From positions 90,055 to 154,054 of the forward strand of contig VWND01000042.1 of the NCBI GenBank assembly GCA_009599575.1: a DNA stretch of 64,000 nucleotides. The letters run 5' to 3'. The position numbers and the translations under genes were made by a program. Origin of the DNA: Blumeriella jaapii (lineage: Eukaryota > Ascomycota > Leotiomycetes > Helotiales > Drepanopezizaceae). The first letter of the stretch is position 1. Each line of letters opens with the position of its first letter. This document shows positions 1 to 12,045 of this stretch, one piece after another. The notes beneath the pieces are model-generated. The model did not search any database. It was not told the origin of the DNA and saw only the letters and a program-made list of their open reading frames with translations.

Positions 1-91
1 TCGGTGGTTTGTTCGATGACTTTTCTTCATCCTCCGCTGACCGCAACGCTCCATGCTAGCTACCATCGATGCCATCGACACCTGTGTGTAA

Positions 92-1674
92 GTGACACGG
101 CGTGCCTGTCCGCTCGTCGTCCCTCTTCTCCTGTGCCACGCTGGTCCGGCCGATCGAGCCCTCCCGCATCTCTTCGTACGCTCCCCCCCCTGGCCACGCA
201 TCGTCGCTGACTCCAACTCCCCCAGACTGTTGTTCCCCAACGATGAATGGAGAGACGTCAAGTCCGGCGCCACTGTGTTACAGCTACGGGTATGTGGATC
301 CCCGGCTGCTTCCGGCCCCGGCCTGGCCTGACCTGACTGACGTGCCGTGGAAAGCCTGATGTCTCGTTCGCCCAACATGCCGAGGAGAACCTCGAGATCT
401 TGTCGCGCGACGCGGCGCAGGCCGGAAGTGTCAGTGGGTTGCTCTACGTGCCAGATCTCCAGGCAGACGATGCCTGCTACAACCGATCGCAGCAATACGT
501 CCCGGCAAACGTTACACGGCGCGCGAACCTGCCTTCGAACGGCTACACGCTCGTAGCCCTGGCGCCGTGGATCAGCGTGGAGTGTACCTTGTCATATTTG
601 AGCGCGGCTCGTTCGGATCCGGCGCATGCCTTGATCTTTTACCAAGCGAACAACGGTACCGCTACCTCAACACCGCATTCACACTCGTCGGTATGGGACC
701 TTGGGGATGGAGATGCGTGGAGAACCCAACATCGGTTTCCTGTGTACGCAATTCCGGGTATGCTGGGCTCTACCTTGATGCATCAACTCAGTCTTTACTC
801 CGGCAACATGACAGAAGTCCCGCGTGGTCACGACCTCTCGGAACTACCGGGTATCGACCCAAGGGACTACGTGAGGCTCTATACCCAGATCGGACTCAGC
901 ACTGAAACGCTTCTTCCACACCTCTGGATCTACGTTCTGATCGTCGCTGCCGCCCTGGCTGGCTGTTCAGTTGGGGCTACAGCTCTCGTCCACCTCGTGC
1001 AACGAATGCGTCGAGAGTCTCTCCGCCAGCGGGTAGAAAGCGGTGAAGTAAACCTGGAGGCTCTTGGCATCACCAGACTTAGGATTCCAATCTCGGACAT
1101 CGAACGTCTACCACTGTTCATTTATACTTCCGAAGACGATTCGTCGCCCCCGACATCTCCGCAGAAGGAAGAATGTGTCTCTGCCAATGGGCGTGACGAC
1201 CTTTCAGAAGGATCCTCATCAACTCGTGGCTCCGAATCCCAGACTCTGTACACTCTCTCTATCTCAAAGGAGCACCCCATGCCAGAACTGATTCCCGTGG
1301 ATCACCGGGCGTCTCATCTTCCGGGTGTCATTGCACACAGGTTTCTTCCCTACCGCCAACCGGCCTGTGCGATCTGCTCCGATGACTTCGAAGCCGGCAT
1401 TTCTGAAATTCGAGAATTGCCCTGTGGGCACATCTTTCACTCTGATTGCATCGATGCCTTCTTGTCCAGCAATAGCTCTCTCTGTCCGGTGTGCAGGAAG
1501 AGCGCCTTGCCTCCAGGCTGCTGTCCAACCCGAATCACGAATGCCATGGTCCGACGCGAACGCAATCTTCGGCGGGTACGATCGGTAGTCAGCGTAGACA
1601 GTGAGGCGGAGGCGCTCGGGGGGCAAGACGGCGTCTTCGCCAAATTGCGGAGAATCCGAGACGGACTCTTTTGA
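92..1674 (+). CDS. Membrane-anchored RING-H2 E3 ubiquitin ligase, PA-TM-RING type
   Basis: Likely a transmembrane ubiquitin ligase of the endomembrane system. A lumenal region of about 200 residues is followed by one hydrophobic membrane segment (encoded near 909-1000), a cytosolic basic/serine-rich stretch, and a RING-H2 domain (1366-1494) with the spacing CAIC...PCGHIFHSDC...CPVC, which gives all eight zinc ligands in C3H2C3 order. That order of parts is known for PA-TM-RING ligases; I did not recognise a clear PA domain by eye. The long frame has no ATG near its 5' end. A phase-compatible intron 290-354 (GTATGT...AAAG, with CTGAC upstream) joins it to an upstream frame open from 92 that begins hydrophobic. 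No ATG opens that upstream frame either, so at least one more 5' exon is missing from the model; a perfect GTAAGT donor sits at 88. Stop at 1672. The RING is certain, the start is not. Confidence 0.8.
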
Positions 1675-2337
1675 GTGCACCGCCCGTCCGACTGGCGTCT
1701 CCACTACCTTTCCCGCCACAACCGCGGTCTTCGTCGTAAGCTTGATGGCATTGGAGGTTTGATGTGCTTGGTTGATTGCATTTAGCGTTGGATAGCGAAG
1801 CATTGCCTTGGCGTTTGGGAATATATCCTGGGGCCGGATTGGGGGTGATATGGAGTCATAATGATACATCTAATTGCCTGATACATCCGTAACTTTTCAC
1901 GTCAGCGAATGAGTGCGTGGGCGTTGCATTGGTGGCATGTGGTGCATACCAGCTGAACGTGCCTTGTCTGGAATGGTACTGGTACAGTAGATGTGTACTT
2001 ATTTCGGTCTATCTGAACGGGTTGGTTTTGCTGGTACTTAGTACGTATCTAGGTACCAACTGTACATACAGTATCTATCTATGCATCCAGACCGACCCAG
2101 TATCGCAAATATCTACCGGTACCACGAAAATCCCTACCGTAAACGAATGTCGCAAATCATGCAGCTGATGCCCGCCCACCATCGATATCAGGTGATTGCT
2201 GTCACGTGACCAATCATTATCTCGACCCATCACCCTGGATCAAGAATCGATGTGGTGATGCTACACTACAGTACAGTAACATGACCTTCAAGCAATTGGA
2301 GTCGCCATCTGGCCAGGCCGTACTTACGTGAATCGAG
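1675..2337. other. Intergenic region between RING gene and urease
   Basis: No convincing gene. The stretch 1960-2070 is unusually rich in GTAC/TAC steps and holds a CTAGGTACC motif near 2049. This is the presumed urease promoter side; no TATA box or binding site could be assigned with confidence. Confidence 0.5.
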
Positions 2338-2632
2338 ATGCATCTCGTACCAAAAGAAGTGAGCTTTTCTTTCGTTTGACGATCCCCAGATTGATCCTCC
2401 TTTGCAAGCACCACTGACCAGGCCATTCTTTCTCCCGTGTAGCTCGATAAGCTGGTGATATCACAGCTCGGACTGCTCGCCCAGCGACGACTTGCTCGAG
2501 GCGTCAAGCTCAATCATTCAGAGGCTTGCGTATGCCTCACCTCGTCCATCCTCTCTCTGCCTCTGCCCTTTTCAACTCCGAGAAACTGATCTGGACATGA
2601 TCTAGGCATTGATTGCAAACAATCTGCAAGAG

Positions 2633-2675
<43 letters not shown>

Positions 2676-5243
2676 CCTTTCCACGTCCGCTCTCACTGAC
2701 AACAACCAGCTCATCCGCGATGGCAACCACACGGTCGCAGACCTTATGTTCATTGGCGCCACCATGTTGGGCCGGCGCCATGTCCTCCCCTCCGTCTGCT
2801 CGACCCTGACCGAGATCATGGTCGAGGGCACATTTCCCACAGGCACCTACCTCGTGACAGTGCACCAGCCCATCTCTAGCGACGATGGCGACCTGGCAAA
2901 GGCCTTGTATGGCAGCTTCTTGCCCATTCCAGACCCTACGGCCTTCTCGCTGCCTGAGGATGCGGAATATGCAAAGGAAAAGCAGCCGGGAGCCGTCGTG
3001 GTGGTGAAAGGGAGGGTGGTACTGAATGAGGGACGGAGGAGGATCAGGCTGAAGGTTACGAGTAAGGGGGACAGGCCGATACAGGTGTGAAGTGGCTCCT
3101 GGGTCGATTAAATTGGTGCTGATGGCAGGCCAGATTGGTTCGCATTACCATTTCATCGAGACCAATCCCCAGCTTGACTTCGACCGCGCAAAGGCCTACG
3201 GGTATCGCCTCGACATCGCAGCGGGCACATCCGTCCGTTTCGAGCCTGGAGACACAAAGACCGTGACTTTGGTCGAGATTGGCGGGAATAGAGTCATTCG
3301 CGGGGGTAATCACTTGGCGACAGGCAAGGTGGACGTATCGCGCATCGAGGAAATCATGAACAAGCTTCAACAGGGCGGATTTGCGCATACTTCTGAACCA
3401 ATTGGAGATGCGGGCCACATCAGCCCGTTCGAAATAGACAGAGCGGCTTACGCTACGATGTTTGGTCCTACGACTGGGGATGCTATCCGGCTGGGCTTCA
3501 CCGATCTCTGGGTCAAGGTCGAAAGAGACTTGACATCTTATGGAGACGAGTGCAAATTTGGAGGGGGGAAAACTCTCCGAGAGGGCATGGGACAAGCTTC
3601 GGGTGTCTCTGACGAAGTATCGCTTGACTTGGTGATTGTGAATGCGTTAATTGTGGATTGGACGGGTATCTACAAAGCTGATATCGGCATCAAGAATGGC
3701 TTTATCGTGGGCATTGGGAAGGCGGGTAACCCGGATGTGATGGAGGGTGTTTCGCCGCCGAATATGATTGTAGGGTCTTGTACCGATGTTATTGCTGGGG
3801 AGGGGAAGATTATCACAGCGGGAGGATGCGACAGCCACATTCATTTCATCTGTCCCCAACAGGTAACCGAGGCCATTGCTTCTGGCATTACGACGATGCT
3901 GGGTGGTGGAACTGGTCCAAGGTATGCGTCAAATCTACCTTAATGTTAACGAGGGCTAATGTCAACATAGTGCTGGGACGAGTGCAACGACTTGCACTCC
4001 AGGCAAGAATTACATGCGTCAAATGCTCCAAGCATGCGATACATTGCCATTAAATATCGGTATCACGGGCAAAGGCAATGACAGTTCACCTATTGCTCTC
4101 CGCGAGCAGGTTGTTGCGGGAGCCTGTGGTCTCAAGCTACACGAAGATTGGGGAAGTACCCCCTCCGCCATCGATTCTTGCCTCACAGTCTGCGACGAGC
4201 TTGATGTCCAATGTCTCATCCATACCGATACGCTCAACGAATCCGGTTTCGTCGAGTCCACTATCGCAGCATTCAAAGACCGGACCATTCACACGTACCA
4301 CACAGAAGGTGCTGGCGGTGGTCACGCCCCAGATATCATCAGCGTGGTGGAGCACGCCAACGTCCTTCCATCTTCCACTAATCCCACAAGACCATTCACG
4401 AGAAACACTCTCGACGAGCACCTCGACATGCTGATGGTTTGTCATCACTTGTCAAAGAACATCCCTGAAGATGTCGCATTCGCCGAGTCTCGCATCCGCG
4501 CTGAGACCATCGCCGCTGAAGACGTTCTGCACGATCTCGGCGCCATTAGCATGATGTCTTCGGACTCGCAGGCCATGGGCCGCTGCGGCGAGGTCATCCT
4601 GCGGACCTGGAATACAGCGCACAAGAACAAGGTGCAGCGGGGCGCTCTCAAAGAAGACGAGGGTACCGGCGCCGACAACTTCAGGGTCAAGCGCTACATA
4701 AGCAAGTACACAGTCAACCCAGCTATTGCTCAAGGCATGGGCCATATCGTAGGTAGTGTTGAGGTGGGCAAGCTCGCGGATCTAGTGGTATGGGATCCGG
4801 CTTGGTTCGGAACGAAGCCAATGACTGTGATTAAGAGTGGCATGATCGCTTATGCTCAGATGGTAATTCCCCCTTTCCCTCTTCCTTTCCGTTCTCTCTT
4901 CCTCCGTACTTACCAGCAAAAGGGCGACCCCAATGCCTCCATCCCAACCGTCGAGCCTATCATCGCCCGCCCCATGTTTGCGCCTCTCGTGCTCTCGACT
5001 TCCATCCTCTTCGTTTCACAAGCATCTATCGAAACCGGCACTACCGCTACTTACAACCTCCACAAGCGTATCGAAGCTGTCAAGAACTGCAGGAACGTCG
5101 GCAAGCGAGATATGAAGTTCAACGATGCGATGCCGCGCATGAAGGTCGATCCCGAGAATTATCGCGTCGAGGCTGATGGTGTGCATGCTACGTGCGAGGC
5201 GGCGGAGATGCTGCCATTGACGCAGGCTGCTTTTGTTTACTAG
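2338..5243 (+). CDS. Urease (nickel amidohydrolase)
   Basis: Hydrolyses urea to ammonia and carbamate in the cytosol. The single-chain fungal/plant form fuses the gamma, beta and alpha parts in that order. Seven exons: 2338-2358, 2443-2529, 2606-2632, 2710-3084, 3134-3921, 3971-4862 and 4923-5243; all junctions are GT-AG and in phase. The product is 836 residues, the usual fungal length. It starts MHLVPKELDKLV, as expected for the family. Active-site elements are present: the nickel-binding SHIHF pair (about H405/H407), the lysine that is carbamylated in GLKLHEDWG (about K488), [15 protein letters not shown], the catalytic flap MVCHHLS and the nickel aspartate in SSDSQAMGR. The last intron is a multiple of three without stops and could be misread as coding. 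One exon is only nine codons and the following intron carries a long C run. Activity would also need UreD/F/G-type accessory proteins, which are not in this window. Confidence 0.97.
2636..2674 (+). repeat. Poly-C homopolymer (39 nt) inside urease intron 3
   Basis: Thirty-nine consecutive C residues begin four bases into the intron 2633-2709, directly after the donor GTG. The intron still ends in CTGAC...CAACCAG, so splicing signals remain. Read as coding it would give polyproline, but the flanking exons join in phase only when it is removed. The exact length may be unreliable in an assembly. Confidence 0.9.
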
Positions 5244-6536
5244 CGGTGAAGGTGAGCTGGGATGTGCTGTGAATGAATTACGAGGTTACGAAATTGTTGT
5301 AAACATCTCTACCGCTATTTTTTCACACGGATCATTATTGATTTTCCGTCCGGACTCTGGTCACTGTTTTTTACCCTCTCTCTTCTAGGCGGTCTGTACC
5401 TTTGCGCTTTTTCGGAATTTGGTTCTTGAACCTCCGCTCGGAAAAGCGCAAGTACATTCCCTCTCGCCTATTCAGAACAGCTATCTACTTCACCTGAGGT
5501 AGTAACCTGAGGTAGTATTCTGCTTTCCAATACCCTCCTCTATCTCCCTCGACAGCACACCATCTCGCCTGACACTATCTCTCAAAGCCACCTACCCTCG
5601 CACTCCACAAAGGCATCAAACCAAATATTATCAATGCGCCATCTTCCCAGAAATTTACACCTGCCTGCCTTTTACTAGAAGTTACGGCTAACACAAAAAG
5701 CTTTACGTGGTATATAGCTACTTCGATTATTTCAAGAACGAGTGTTGGGTTTTCTAGCATGAGCTCGGTGTGGTTCTGACTGGGTGAATAGATGGCATCG
5801 AAAGGTCTGTTGTTTCGTTTGGGGGGGTTAATCGAGCGGGTTTCCCTGAAATGGTCAATTAGGTCATCTCCCGCCTGAATACAGCGGTATCGAGAGTTCC
5901 TGCGACTAACCCCGTGTTGATTAGACCTTTTTCTGGGCTTCAGATACGTCCCTGCCTGGTGAGGGTCAAATGAACGAGATATCGGCTTCAGAGAAGCTTG
6001 CTGGAGCATGTAAAAATGTCTCTTTGTGCCTTCGCTTCTCAGTTTCCTCTCAGTCTATTTCTGTTCCTTCGCGGCTTACAGATCTAGCTAGGAAATTTCC
6101 AGTTTTCAAAGCTTTGTTGGGTAAATAAGGATTCTTTGGGCCCAAGATGGTCGACAGGTCGACCTTTAGATTCTTTGTTAATTCGAGCATAGTTGTATCT
6201 ACGTGACAAAAGAAACCTCTTTATCTCGACTCTAAAACACGTCAAAGGATTTAGTACAAGTGGTTCTTGCTTCGAGAACAATGTCATTCAAGGACCTGAC
6301 CGTGGCCAACCAACCTCTTTATTTCGACACCATGGCATGTTAAGGTTGCAGGACAGAGTGTTTTTGTATGAAGAATAATCCCATTCAAGGGTACATATCA
6401 ACTTATCATAACCCTAGGCTCTCAGGTCCACCCTTCACATCTCTACCTTTTACTAACCTAGGTATCTACACTCCATACAAATTTTACTCCCATCACCATC
6501 GGCACACCAGCTCCACACACAACAAACACGCTCAGC
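5244..6536. other. Intergenic region with short repeats
   Basis: No convincing gene. Visible features are a direct repeat CCTGAGGTAGTA twice near 5495-5520, and an imperfect tandem duplication of about 97 bp between roughly 6212 and 6400, in which both copies start AACCTCTTTATYTCGAC and contain ATTCAAGG about 72 bp later. A CCTAGGTA motif lies near 6460, shortly upstream of the next gene. A 144-codon minus-strand frame at 5575-6009 has no recognisable protein features. Confidence 0.5.
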
Positions 6537-7247
6537 ATGTGCATCAAGAACTTCACCACCTACCGTTGCGGCTGCACGCTCTTCAGAGATCTGACCCTCT
6601 GCAGCAAAACAGACCACAGCTGCGCCCAATCATGGGCAGCACCCGACCCATCCACATGGGGAGTAAGTAACAGCCATTTCCTCTGCCAGCCCTGCTTCGG
6701 CCGAAGCCAAGCCGAGAGAAAAGACCAGCCCCGGCTCACCGACGAACAAGTCTCAGAGCACGAAGCCAGGCTCGAAGACAGCCGGCAGAAGATCCGCGAG
6801 CTCGAGCTCGCCACAGGCCAGAGAGAGCTTGACGCGCGTGTCCGCGAGCTGGAGTTCGCGCGCGAGCTCAGCGAGCGCCACACGCAGGTGCGCACGCTGG
6901 AGCACGCAGAGGACCTGGCGGCTGCGGAGCGACGCGTGCAGTTCCTGCTGGCGGGGGTGGAGCTGCGCGGCCTCGAGAGAGAAGTCGAGCTCGAGGAGGA
7001 ACACCGTGGACGCTTCCTGGCGCAGCAGCGCTGCGACAGGCGCGCGACGGAGGCCGAGTGCGAGAGGAAGGCGAGTGAGTTAGAGGCTCTGATCTGGACG
7101 CTGCAGCACGAGGAACGGATGGCGGCGCTCACGGAACGGCTTTCATACCTGCAGGCGGGTGTGGAGTCGAGAGCTCTCCGAGAGGAGATTGAGAGGGAGG
7201 AGAGTGACGCCAGGCGCTTCCGCTCTGCTAGAGAAAGGGGCTCTTGA
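6537..7247 (+). CDS. Small fungal protein, N-terminal Cys motif plus charged coiled coil
   Basis: Not assigned to a known family. The 236-residue product has two parts. The first 65 residues carry spaced cysteines (MCIKN...CGC...CSK...C...CQPC), a pattern seen in short fungal-specific proteins that may bind metal or form disulfides. Residues about 75-230 are almost purely Arg/Glu/Leu heptad-like sequence, a long alpha-helical coiled coil made of loosely repeated blocks (for example YLQAGVESRALREE against FLLAGVELRGLERE). The start ATG at 6537 is preceded by an A/C-rich leader typical of fungal 5' UTRs. GC content in the coiled-coil half is clearly higher than in the surroundings, consistent with real coding sequence. 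A GTAAGT sits at 6664, but the nearest AG would give an intron of about 27 nt, so I keep one exon. Confidence 0.65.
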   Translation: MCIKNFTTYRCGCTLFRDLTLCSKTDHSCAQSWAAPDPSTWGVSNSHFLCQPCFGRSQAERKDQPRLTDEQVSEHEARLEDSRQKIRELELATGQRELDARVRELEFARELSERHTQVRTLEHAEDLAAAERRVQFLLAGVELRGLEREVELEEEHRGRFLAQQRCDRRATEAECERKASELEALIWTLQHEERMAALTERLSYLQAGVESRALREEIEREESDARRFRSARERGS

Positions 7248-9242
7248 GATGGGTATTCAAGTCAGATCGGGGGAGGTGGTGGTCTGGTTGGTGTAAGGGT
7301 CATTGCACGGCGCTAGGGAGTCGTTCTTGTTCGCGTTGGCAATACTAAATATATCCTCAGTTCTTTTTTCTACTTACCACGAGGTTATGTTCATACTGCT
7401 ACGGTACAGTGCCTTTGGTCATCTCACCATGTGGTTTCAATTTAGGCCGTTCGAACTGTTGTTGACTTCGTGCGAGCGTGGTACTGATTGATGTGACTTC
7501 CACGCAGGTGCGCTTTCGAGAGCAACCAAGAGAAGCCAAATAATCTAACCTCGACCTTCACACGCGGACCAACATTTTCCGCATGTCCGTCTATAACCAG
7601 ATCATCTAATTATTTCTTGGACACCTCGCACGAAGCCTACCCCAGAGTCCACCCCCGCGCTAATCCTCGCTTAATGTATCAACTTGATACCAAGCTACGA
7701 GGGCCAAAAATAGAAGATCGTTCTAAGCTTCCGGGCCGTTGGTGTGCGGATTGCTGGTTTCCAACAAAGTTCAAGAAGGTGAGACGATGAGTTGCGATCT
7801 GCTGCAAGAGTAGGCACTGCTGGATGATGACCTCTGTTTTCAAAGTCTCACATAGGTAGGTCTCTTTCAAGCTCGAAATCCAACGACCAACAATGACAAC
7901 TTGATGACGCCCTTGATATTTAAAGCAATATCTATCACTTGGGCGAGCAGGTAAGTGCTTAGTCAGGGGTATGAAGGCAACGAACCATCAATTCCACCTC
8001 ACCCTGACTCCTCCCCTCCCGGGAGTTCCTTGCGGGCCTCGATATGACAGTAGACTAAGGCGTGAAATAATTTCACAGCCCCTGGCACAACTCCTTTAGG
8101 GCTCCCGAATTACATTTTCCATTCTCCCCTCCTCAACGCTATCACAAGGCCGCATGTGACTCGATAGTCCACAAGGCTGGGCTGTCCAGCGCGAGGAGGA
8201 TGGCCACACGTTGGCAACTGAGATGGAAATGAATACGAAGACGCAAACACGGTGTTGCTGAATTAGAGCAGAACCTCATTCTCCGCCTCGTGATCTGGGT
8301 GTCACAGTACAGTACTTACTCTCTGTACCAATTCGCATCTATCGAGTGATAGAAATGGCTAAGCTTTCCGATCCTCGGTACATGGAGCCAGGCCGCTTTG
8401 CATTGGCCACAACGCATGCAACATACAGGCCAAAAAAAGATATCTATAGGTACAGACAGACAATACTGCGTCACAGTCTCCTCACTCGTTTCCAAGGGGC
8501 TCGCTAAAACCATTTACTCCCTGACGAGGAGGGGTGGAGTGGGTCTCTACGGCGGCCGGCGCTTGGAAACGCTCGACTTTACTTAGGCGTCATTCATTAC
8601 AACACAATATATCGAAATTGCTGTAAAGCGAGCTCTTCTTAAGCAATCTGGGGTTAAGGAGGGGCTGAGATCAGGCTCGGAGGAGTGCAGTTGAACAGAT
8701 TCGATGGAAAGTGGTGAGATAAACCTTCGCGTTGGTCAAGCGCTTAGTCTTGTTGACTTGGAAAAGAAAGGTTTGGGATGCGATCCAAACATGCCTCCCC
8801 ATCAACCACTCATCATGCTTACTCGTTGTTCAGTCTTCGATTCGATTGCGTCTCGCCGGCGATGCCCAGCAGATTTAATATAAACACCCCCACATCAAAC
8901 GGCTCCTTTTCACGCAAGGGTTTGATCGTGTCTCAACGTTCGCTGGCCTTGGGAACACGGCAAGTTTCAAGGTGTGTCAGAGCACTGTACAGAATGCCGC
9001 CGCGGCGCGATATATCTACCGGTGTAGGCCCCCGGCTTATTGTCGCTCCTAAAAAATCCACTGTACAAAAAATGTTGGAGAGTTGCGATGCGAGCTATAT
9101 GCTTCTAATTGGTGCGCAAGCTAGCTGACAATCTAATACCTTAGGTAGGTCATCGACCTACTCGCGACCGATATTCTCGCTCACTGTGTAGCGGTACATG
9201 CTAGATTTATAATATTCTCTCAATGAGAGCGAAGATTCAACC
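7248..9242. other. Two-kilobase intergenic region
   Basis: I see no supported gene. A 116-codon plus-strand frame (8778-9128) looks compositionally random and has no similarity I recognise. CTTAGGTAGGT and CATAGGTAGG motifs occur near 9141 and 7853. The end of the region (about 9180-9242) is the leader of the next gene. Confidence 0.45.
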
Positions 9243-12045
9243 ATGGCCGAGGGAAAGGTTACATGGGGAAGCTATTTTGCTTCCTACGTGAAAAAGAAAC
9301 CTGCTGCAGTTGAATCAACAGCGACACCGCCGCCGACAGACGAAGCACCTTCCACCAACAAGTCACCGACTGCTTCCGTGGGCGCTTTGACTGGCACCGA
9401 GACCAAACCGAAGCCGGTCCTGGTCAGAAAACCGTCCGATGGATTTCAGAAATCCGAGACCAGCTCGAAGAAGCTATACGCTATCTCCAAGCCGGCACTG
9501 GGATCGGAGGTTCCAACTATACAGCAGTCACGATCCAACGCTTCGAGGTTGGCAAAGATGTTCGGCTATACGGAGAATGGGACAATGTCGCCAGCGCTGT
9601 CTGAGAAGACCGAGGCACTGTCAGGTGCGCCGCTCATAGCTATGGCTGGATCACCGAGTAACCCCGCTGTATTCTCGACCTCGAACAATGTCGCAAACAA
9701 GCCAACAGCCAGAGTGCCGGAAGCCAAGATGGCATCCGTAGTCGAAGCAGCATTGCTAAAAAAGAAGGATGATGCTGCCATGCCAGTCAATCCGAAGTTG
9801 AAGAAGAGCGAAGTGCAAGACATGCTTGATTCCTTTGCTAGTCAAGCCGAAGCGCCGGTCAAGAAAGACCCGGCGAATAGTGCTCGAAAGGACGAGACTC
9901 TGATACCAAACGCCACAGTTATGGCTGTAAACGCACCGACACGAAAGCCATCCCGGACGAAATCAAACGCAATAGACATGCTCGACTTTTTCGCCAACCA
10001 ACTCGACGACCCCAACAATATGCTGGCTTTGCCTAATGACACACAAGTCAGAAATCCCAGCCAGAAGGACACAGAAAAGGCCGAAGAAATCGCCACGCCT
10101 GCCAAACCGAAAGCGAAGGCGCTGGATATGCTTGGCTTCTTTGCGAGCCAGCTGGATTCGACAGATGAACTGTTCGACCTTCCCAAAGAAGAAAAGACTG
10201 ACACGGTCAAAGGCGGATCAACAATTGTTGCTTCTGCTGCCACGGAGCCAGTGCAAGTAGCCAAGCAGAGCGATGTTCCGAAACCTGACCCAACAACATC
10301 TTCTCCACCCTCTTTCATGAATTATCTTCGCCCGAAAGCCAGCCTGAAGTCTAAACAGGCAACACAAGTCAGTTCCATCTCTTATTTGGGCCTAGATCCC
10401 GCTAATGTAATATCAGAGTACAACAGCACCACCTTCGCGCGCGGAGAGACTCGGTCTGGAGTCGGCAAGGCTCTGCAACATCCTCCGAGCTGCACGCGGT
10501 CATGAATGACAGCAAGAACCATACCCGGAGTCAGCAAAGTTCCCGCACATCCTCGGAATTGAGCATGATCAGGAAGGGCACGAAGGATGCGGTCTGGAGT
10601 CGTCGACAGAGCTCTAGTTCATCGAGCGAGCGGAGCATGAGTATAAGTAGGACGGGGTCGAAATACGACGGCGGAGATGAGATTCTCAAGCTGGAGCGCG
10701 AGAAAATGGAGGCGGAACGAGAACGGATGCTTGTGTTGGAGAAGCAGGCCGAGCTGATTATTTATGAGAGGCAGCAGATGGAAATGGAACGACAAAAGAT
10801 GCGAGAGGAGCAGATGAAATTCGAAGAGGAAGCTAGGCGGATTGCGGAAGAGGAGGAGTCTATGAAGAGGTTCTTAGAGAACGTCGAAAGAGAAAGGAAA
10901 CTGGACCTTGAAAACCAGGAAAAGAAGCGGCTACGAAAAGAGGCCGAGGAGAGAGCACAACGGGAGGCGGCAGAGGCTGAAAGAAGGAGAATCGCCGCCG
11001 AAGAAGAAGCAGAGCGGAGACGATTGGAGGCTGAAGAGGTGGCTCGGAGAGAAGCCGAACGCGCGAGAATAGAGATGGAGAACGAAGCTCGGAGGGCTGC
11101 GGAGTTGGCGGCCGAGAGAGAGATGGAGGAAGAGAGAAAGCGTATCGCGGCGCTGGAAAGGGAGCAGTATCGACTGGCCAAGGAAGAGGCAGATCGGCTT
11201 GCTGCTGAGAGGAAGGAATACGAGGAGCAGGAAAGGAAGAAAGAAGAAGCTAGACAGCAGAGGAAAGCCGAGAAGGAGAGAGAGCGCTACGAAATGGAGC
11301 TTGCCGAGGAAGAGGAACGAGTTCGCGAACTCGAATGGCAGGCTCAACAGGCGGAAGAGGAACGTCAAGAGCGGTTACAGTACGAAGCACAGCGTGCCGA
11401 CGAAGAAGCGCGAGCCCGTGAACTTCAGTGGAAAAGGCAACAGGCCACAGACTTTGCAGTTGATCAAGCCCAGGCTCGAGAAGAGGAAAGAAGGGAGAAA
11501 GAATACAGGCGAGCTATCAAAGAAAGGGCGGACAGAGCGTACCAACGAGAAGAAGCCGAGCGTGTCCAGGCTATCGGCGTAACCACGCTCGCTGATAGTT
11601 ACCAGTTTGAAACGGGTACGGCCGACAAGCCCATGATCAGCCCATCTGTGTACAGAGAAGACGAAGAAGAGCATGGAGAGACGAAGGAAGAGACGCTGCA
11701 AAAAGCCGAAGCAAAGATCCGCATGGCCTTTGCCAACCTTGCAGATGAGCGAGCACAGCCGCCTTCAGCAGCAATTCCCAGATCGAACACGACAAGGGAT
11801 GTTTCGGGCAACATGCGAAACAACACGCAAAATGCTCCGCGCAATATGCAATATGCTGGAATGCCGACAGCCGGACGGATATGCGTTTCCGAAACCAGAA
11901 TGCCATGCCAGATGGCCCAGTGTCGAGATTTAATACAGTAGCGGGTACAGGAGCACCACGTCCTGCAATTCGTGGTGGGTTGCCGAGCGGACCCAGAATG
12001 GGGGTAGGATTGCCAAGCGGTCCAGGGCCGAGGAGAAGACAGTAG
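9243..12045 (+). CDS. Repeat-bearing protein with long Arg/Glu coiled coil; reading frame broken twice
   Basis: Function unknown. It starts MAEGKVTWGSYFASYV. The N-terminal 350 residues are Ser/Thr/Pro/Lys-rich and disordered-looking but contain a short motif three times: DMLDSFASQAEAP (about 9820), DMLDFFANQLDDP (about 9975) and DMLGFFASQLDST (about 10125); the last two are followed by an aliphatic-LP sequence. Residues from about 10680 to 11560 are a continuous charged helix/coiled coil. The tail is Gly/Pro/Arg-rich (IRGGLPSGP...GLPSGPGPRRRQ) and ends with TAG at 12043. Three frames are needed. The first change (about 10350-10440) could be an intron ending TATCAG at 10416 with a poor GTCTAA donor at 10349, or a 1-nt loss. 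The second (about 11876-11881) has no intron signals and fits a 1-nt loss; without it the protein ends at 11941. An assembly error or an ageing gene are both possible. Confidence 0.7.

Noticed and set aside
1264..1869. 201-codon minus-strand frame
   Set aside because: Lies antisense to the clear RING domain coding sequence and has no protein features of its own.
5575..6009. 144-codon minus-strand frame
   Set aside because: Random-looking composition, no recognisable motif, no splice or leader support.
8778..9128. 116-codon plus-strand frame
   Set aside because: No motif or composition bias; probably chance opening in intergenic DNA.
10762..11701. Several antisense frames (Ser/Phe/Leu-rich) opposite the coiled coil
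   Set aside because: Produced by complementing Glu/Arg/Lys-rich codons; not independent genes.
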